Source of the DNA: Bacillota bacterium | GTDB taxonomy: Bacteria; Bacillota; Dethiobacteria; Dethiobacterales; Dethiobacteraceae | Direction of reading: 5' to 3' | Assembly: GCA_012522335.1 (NCBI GenBank) | Contig: JAAYKP010000077.1 | Location: 1-45,615 of the forward strand | DNA: 45,615 bases | Part shown: positions 44,201 through 45,615 of the stretch, piece after piece | How positions within the stretch are numbered: position 1 is the stretch's first letter | Layout of the letters: each line of letters begins with the position of its first letter | The notes under the pieces: generated by a model | Database searches by the model: none | Told to the model about the DNA's origin: nothing | Seen by the model: only the letters and a program-made list of their open reading frames with translations | Made by a program: the position numbers and the translations under genes

Positions 44201-44845
44201 ATGTCTAGACGAAAAGCACCTAAGTCAGTTGTGAAACGTCTGCCTGTTTACTTAAGGATACTGGATAATTTAATTCGTCGTGATATTGAGGTTGTTTCCT
44301 CACGTGTGCTCAGCGATGAAACAGGTTTTACTGCAGAGCAAATTAGAAAAGATCTGGCCTACTTTGGCGCCTTTGGTACCCGGGGTACAGGCTACAATAC
44401 CCATTATCTCAGGGATAAATTACTCCGCATTATTGGCTTACATCGTGTCACCAAAATTATTGTTGTTGGCTATGGTCATTTAGGTAAAGCGCTAACTCGT
44501 TATAATGCCGTGAAGAATTCTTATGTAGATATCGTGGCGGCCTTTGATATTAATCCGGTGGAGGAAGAAGCAATAGAGGGCTTACGTGTACTGGAAATGC
44601 AGTATTTACCGGAGGTTATCAGGGAAGAGGAAGTTAAAGTTGCGATTTTAACGGTGCCTGCTGAAGCAGCGCAGGAAGTAGTAGACCTGCTGGTAGAAAA
44701 CGGCATTACTTCAATTCTTAATTTTGCTCCTACTAATATCAGCGTTCCGGAAGGTGTTTATGTACATAATACAGACTTAACCCTTGAACTGCAGACTTTG
44801 ATTTACTATTCATTTGAAGATGAAGCACTTCACTACGGGGAATAA
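44201..44845 (+). CDS. rex: redox-sensing transcriptional repressor Rex
   Basis: Rex represses fermentation and respiratory genes and leaves DNA when the NADH/NAD ratio rises. ATG at 44201 was chosen because GGAGAAGAAGGG lies upstream and the protein starts like known Rex; the frame opens earlier but is not needed. The product has 214 residues. The N-terminal winged helix includes SSRVLSDETGFTAEQIRKDLAYFGAFGTRGTGY, and the Rossmann motif GYGHLG is at 90-95. The 236-base leader 43965-44200 holds a weak -10 (TACAAT) but no clear Rex operator; ATGTGAAATTTTTACC at 43979 fits only a half-site. Confidence 0.95.
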   Translation: MSRRKAPKSVVKRLPVYLRILDNLIRRDIEVVSSRVLSDETGFTAEQIRKDLAYFGAFGTRGTGYNTHYLRDKLLRIIGLHRVTKIIVVGYGHLGKALTRYNAVKNSYVDIVAAFDINPVEEEAIEGLRVLEMQYLPEVIREEEVKVAILTVPAEAAQEVVDLLVENGITSILNFAPTNISVPEGVYVHNTDLTLELQTLIYYSFEDEALHYGE

Positions 44846-44864
44846 ATTTCCTTGGTGCGGCCTG

Positions 44865-44893
44865 TTGACTTTTTCGTGTCTCTTGTGTATACT
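44865..44893 (+). promoter_or_regulatory. promoter of the tRNA cluster
   Basis: TTGACT (44865-44870), a 17-base spacer and TATACT (44888-44893). The first tRNA begins 19 bases further on. Confidence 0.85.
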
Positions 44894-44912
44894 ATAAAAG
44901 TGTCATGACTGC

Positions 44913-44989
44913 GGAGCTGTGGTGTAGAGGCCTAACATGCCTGCCTGTCACGCAGGAGATCGCGGGTTCGACTCCCGTCAGCTCCGCCA
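44913..44989 (+). tRNA. tRNA-Asp (GTC), CCA encoded
   Basis: The acceptor stem GGAGCTG pairs with CAGCTCC, with G73 and CCA at 44987-44989. The anticodon loop CTGTCAC gives GTC. The T-loop GTTCGAC is normal. Confidence 0.95.
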
Positions 44990-44995
44990 TAAAAT

Positions 44996-45071
<76 letters not shown>

Positions 45072-45075
45072 TGAT

Positions 45076-45150
45076 GCGGAAGTAGCTCAGTGGTAGAGCA
45101 TCGCCTTGCCAAGGCGAGGGTCGCGGGTTCGAATCCCGTCTTCCGCTCCA
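45076..45150 (+). tRNA. tRNA-Gly (GCC), CCA encoded
   Basis: GCGGAAG pairs with CTTCCGC, then T73 and CCA. The loop TTGCCAA gives anticodon GCC. T-loop GTTCGAATC. Confidence 0.95.
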
Positions 45151-45166
45151 TTTGATAAAACACCAG

Positions 45167-45183
45167 GGCGCACGAGGTGCGCC
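45167..45183 (+). terminator. hairpin between tRNA-Gly and tRNA-Cys, possible weak terminator
   Basis: GGCGCAC (45167-45173) pairs perfectly with GTGCGCC (45177-45183). Only a mixed TTCCTTA tract follows. A new promoter for the next tRNAs begins 36 bases later, which supports a transcript end or processing site here. Confidence 0.5.
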
Positions 45184-45218
45184 TTCCTTATCAATAAAAT
45201 CAATAAAAAAGGGCCGGC

Positions 45219-45247
45219 TTGACGCCCGGTCACCGATATGCTATCAT
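45219..45247 (+). promoter_or_regulatory. promoter of tRNA-Cys and tRNA-Leu
   Basis: TTGACG (45219-45224), a 17-base spacer and TATCAT (45242-45247), 25 bases ahead of tRNA-Cys. Confidence 0.75.
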
Positions 45248-45271
45248 ATTTTTGCTGCAGCTGAGAGTTAA

Positions 45272-45346
45272 GGCGGCATAGCCAAGTGGTAAGGCAGAGG
45301 ACTGCAAATCCTTTATTCCCCGGTTCAAATCCGGGTGCCGCCTCCA
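45272..45346 (+). tRNA. tRNA-Cys (GCA), CCA encoded
   Basis: GGCGGCA pairs with TGCCGCC, then T73 and CCA at 45344-45346. The loop CTGCAAA gives anticodon GCA. T-loop GTTCAAATC. Confidence 0.95.
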
Positions 45347-45356
45347 TTTATAACCT

Positions 45357-45447
45357 GCCGGAGTGGCGGAACAGGCAGACGCAAGGGACTTAAAATCCCT
45401 CGGTCCCTCCATAGACCGTACCGGTTCGATTCCGGTCTCCGGCACCA
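45357..45447 (+). tRNA. tRNA-Leu (TAA), CCA encoded
   Basis: GCCGGAG pairs with CTCCGGC, then A73 and CCA. The loop CTTAAAA gives anticodon TAA. The long variable arm (GGTCCCTCCATAGACC region) is that of a class II tRNA. Confidence 0.95.
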
Positions 45448-45476
45448 TTTGTCTACAAGGCTTGATGCCATCTTAA

Positions 45477-45510
45477 AGACCACCAACTGGTTTGGTGGTC
45501 TAAATTTTTT
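45477..45510 (+). terminator. terminator of the tRNA cluster
   Basis: AGACCACCAA (45477-45486) pairs perfectly with TTGGTGGTCT (45492-45501), followed by AAATTTTTT. Confidence 0.85.
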
Positions 45511-45517
45511 ATCTGAG

Positions 45518-45540
45518 CAAAGCAGCAAAGCACTGCTTTG
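45518..45540. repeat. inverted repeat
   Basis: CAAAGCAG (45518-45525) and CTGCTTTG (45533-45540) form an 8-bp perfect inverted repeat with no T run. Its role is unknown. Confidence 0.5.
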
Positions 45541-45578
45541 ATCGGATAGAGAGAAATATTATGCGGCCCCTGGAAAGG

Positions 45579-45615
45579 CAAGGCCATTGATTACGTTAAT
45601 TAATCAATGGCCTTG
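45579..45615. repeat. 15-bp inverted repeat at the right edge, possible terminator
   Basis: CAAGGCCATTGATTA (45579-45593) pairs perfectly with TAATCAATGGCCTTG (45601-45615) around a 7-base loop. The window stops at the last paired base, so a longer stem or a T run may follow. It may be a terminator of a convergent gene or part of a mobile element. Confidence 0.7.

Overview
The window looks like a chromosomal segment from an anaerobic, endospore-forming Firmicute of the class Clostridia (Peptococcales, Dethiobacter or Thermoanaerobacterales-like by gene content; genus not determinable here). The evidence is spoIIGA-sigE-sigG next to the division cluster, a SpoVD-type PBP, a YlmC/YmxH protein, a YteA-type zinc finger, a meso-DAP type MurE, an oxygen-sensitive class III ribonucleotide reductase, an Ile T-box and a Rex regulator. 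Coding is compact and almost entirely on the + strand. Many genes start with TTG or GTG behind strong Shine-Dalgarno sites. No CRISPR array, prophage or rRNA gene was seen.

Layout. 1-210: left-truncated end of an IS66-like element (minus strand). 231-330: two copies of a 34-bp repeat. 487-1286: a small orphan protein convergent with a ferritin-like diiron protein. 1393-4528: hisS-aspS. 4525-5523: a small membrane protein, a 6S RNA candidate and a CsoR-type metal regulator. 5594-6496: a stand-alone pyruvate-kinase C-terminal domain protein and a 57-residue zinc ribbon protein. 6683-23895: the dcw cluster (MraZ operator, mraZ, rsmH, ftsL, spoVD, murE, murF, mraY, murD, ftsW/spoVE, murG, murB, murA, ftsQ, ftsA, ftsZ), which makes lipid II and builds the divisome. 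24115-24717: an azoreductase between two terminators. 24817-28063: the sporulation block (spoIIG promoter with a Spo0A box, spoIIGA, sigE, sigG, a small exported protein, ylmC).

28091-31277: nrdR-nrdD-nrdG under a promoter overlapped by two NrdR boxes. 31270-35624: the ylm-type division-associated block (pgeF/ylmD, an HlyD-like adaptor, yggS/ylmE, sepF, ylmH, divIVA; no ylmG). 35706-38809: T-box and ileS. 38926-42595: a DUF5665 membrane protein, yteA-like, lspA, lgt, rluD family, pyrR. 42666-44845: a YetF-like protein, mnmM/ytqB, rex. 44865-45510: a five-tRNA cluster (Asp, Phe, Gly, Cys, Leu), then inverted repeats at the right edge.

Taken together this is a conserved core region: translation (HisRS, AspRS, IleRS, tRNAs), envelope synthesis and division, and the mother-cell and forespore sigma factors placed directly after ftsZ. 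I did not find a clear novel system. The least explained items are the 34-bp repeats and orphan ORF beside the IS66 end, an intrinsic terminator inside the very short hisS leader without T-box sequences, the zinc ribbon protein ahead of mraZ, the small exported protein behind sigG and the HlyD-like protein between pgeF and yggS. All functions are assigned by reading the sequence and recalling family features; no database search was run.
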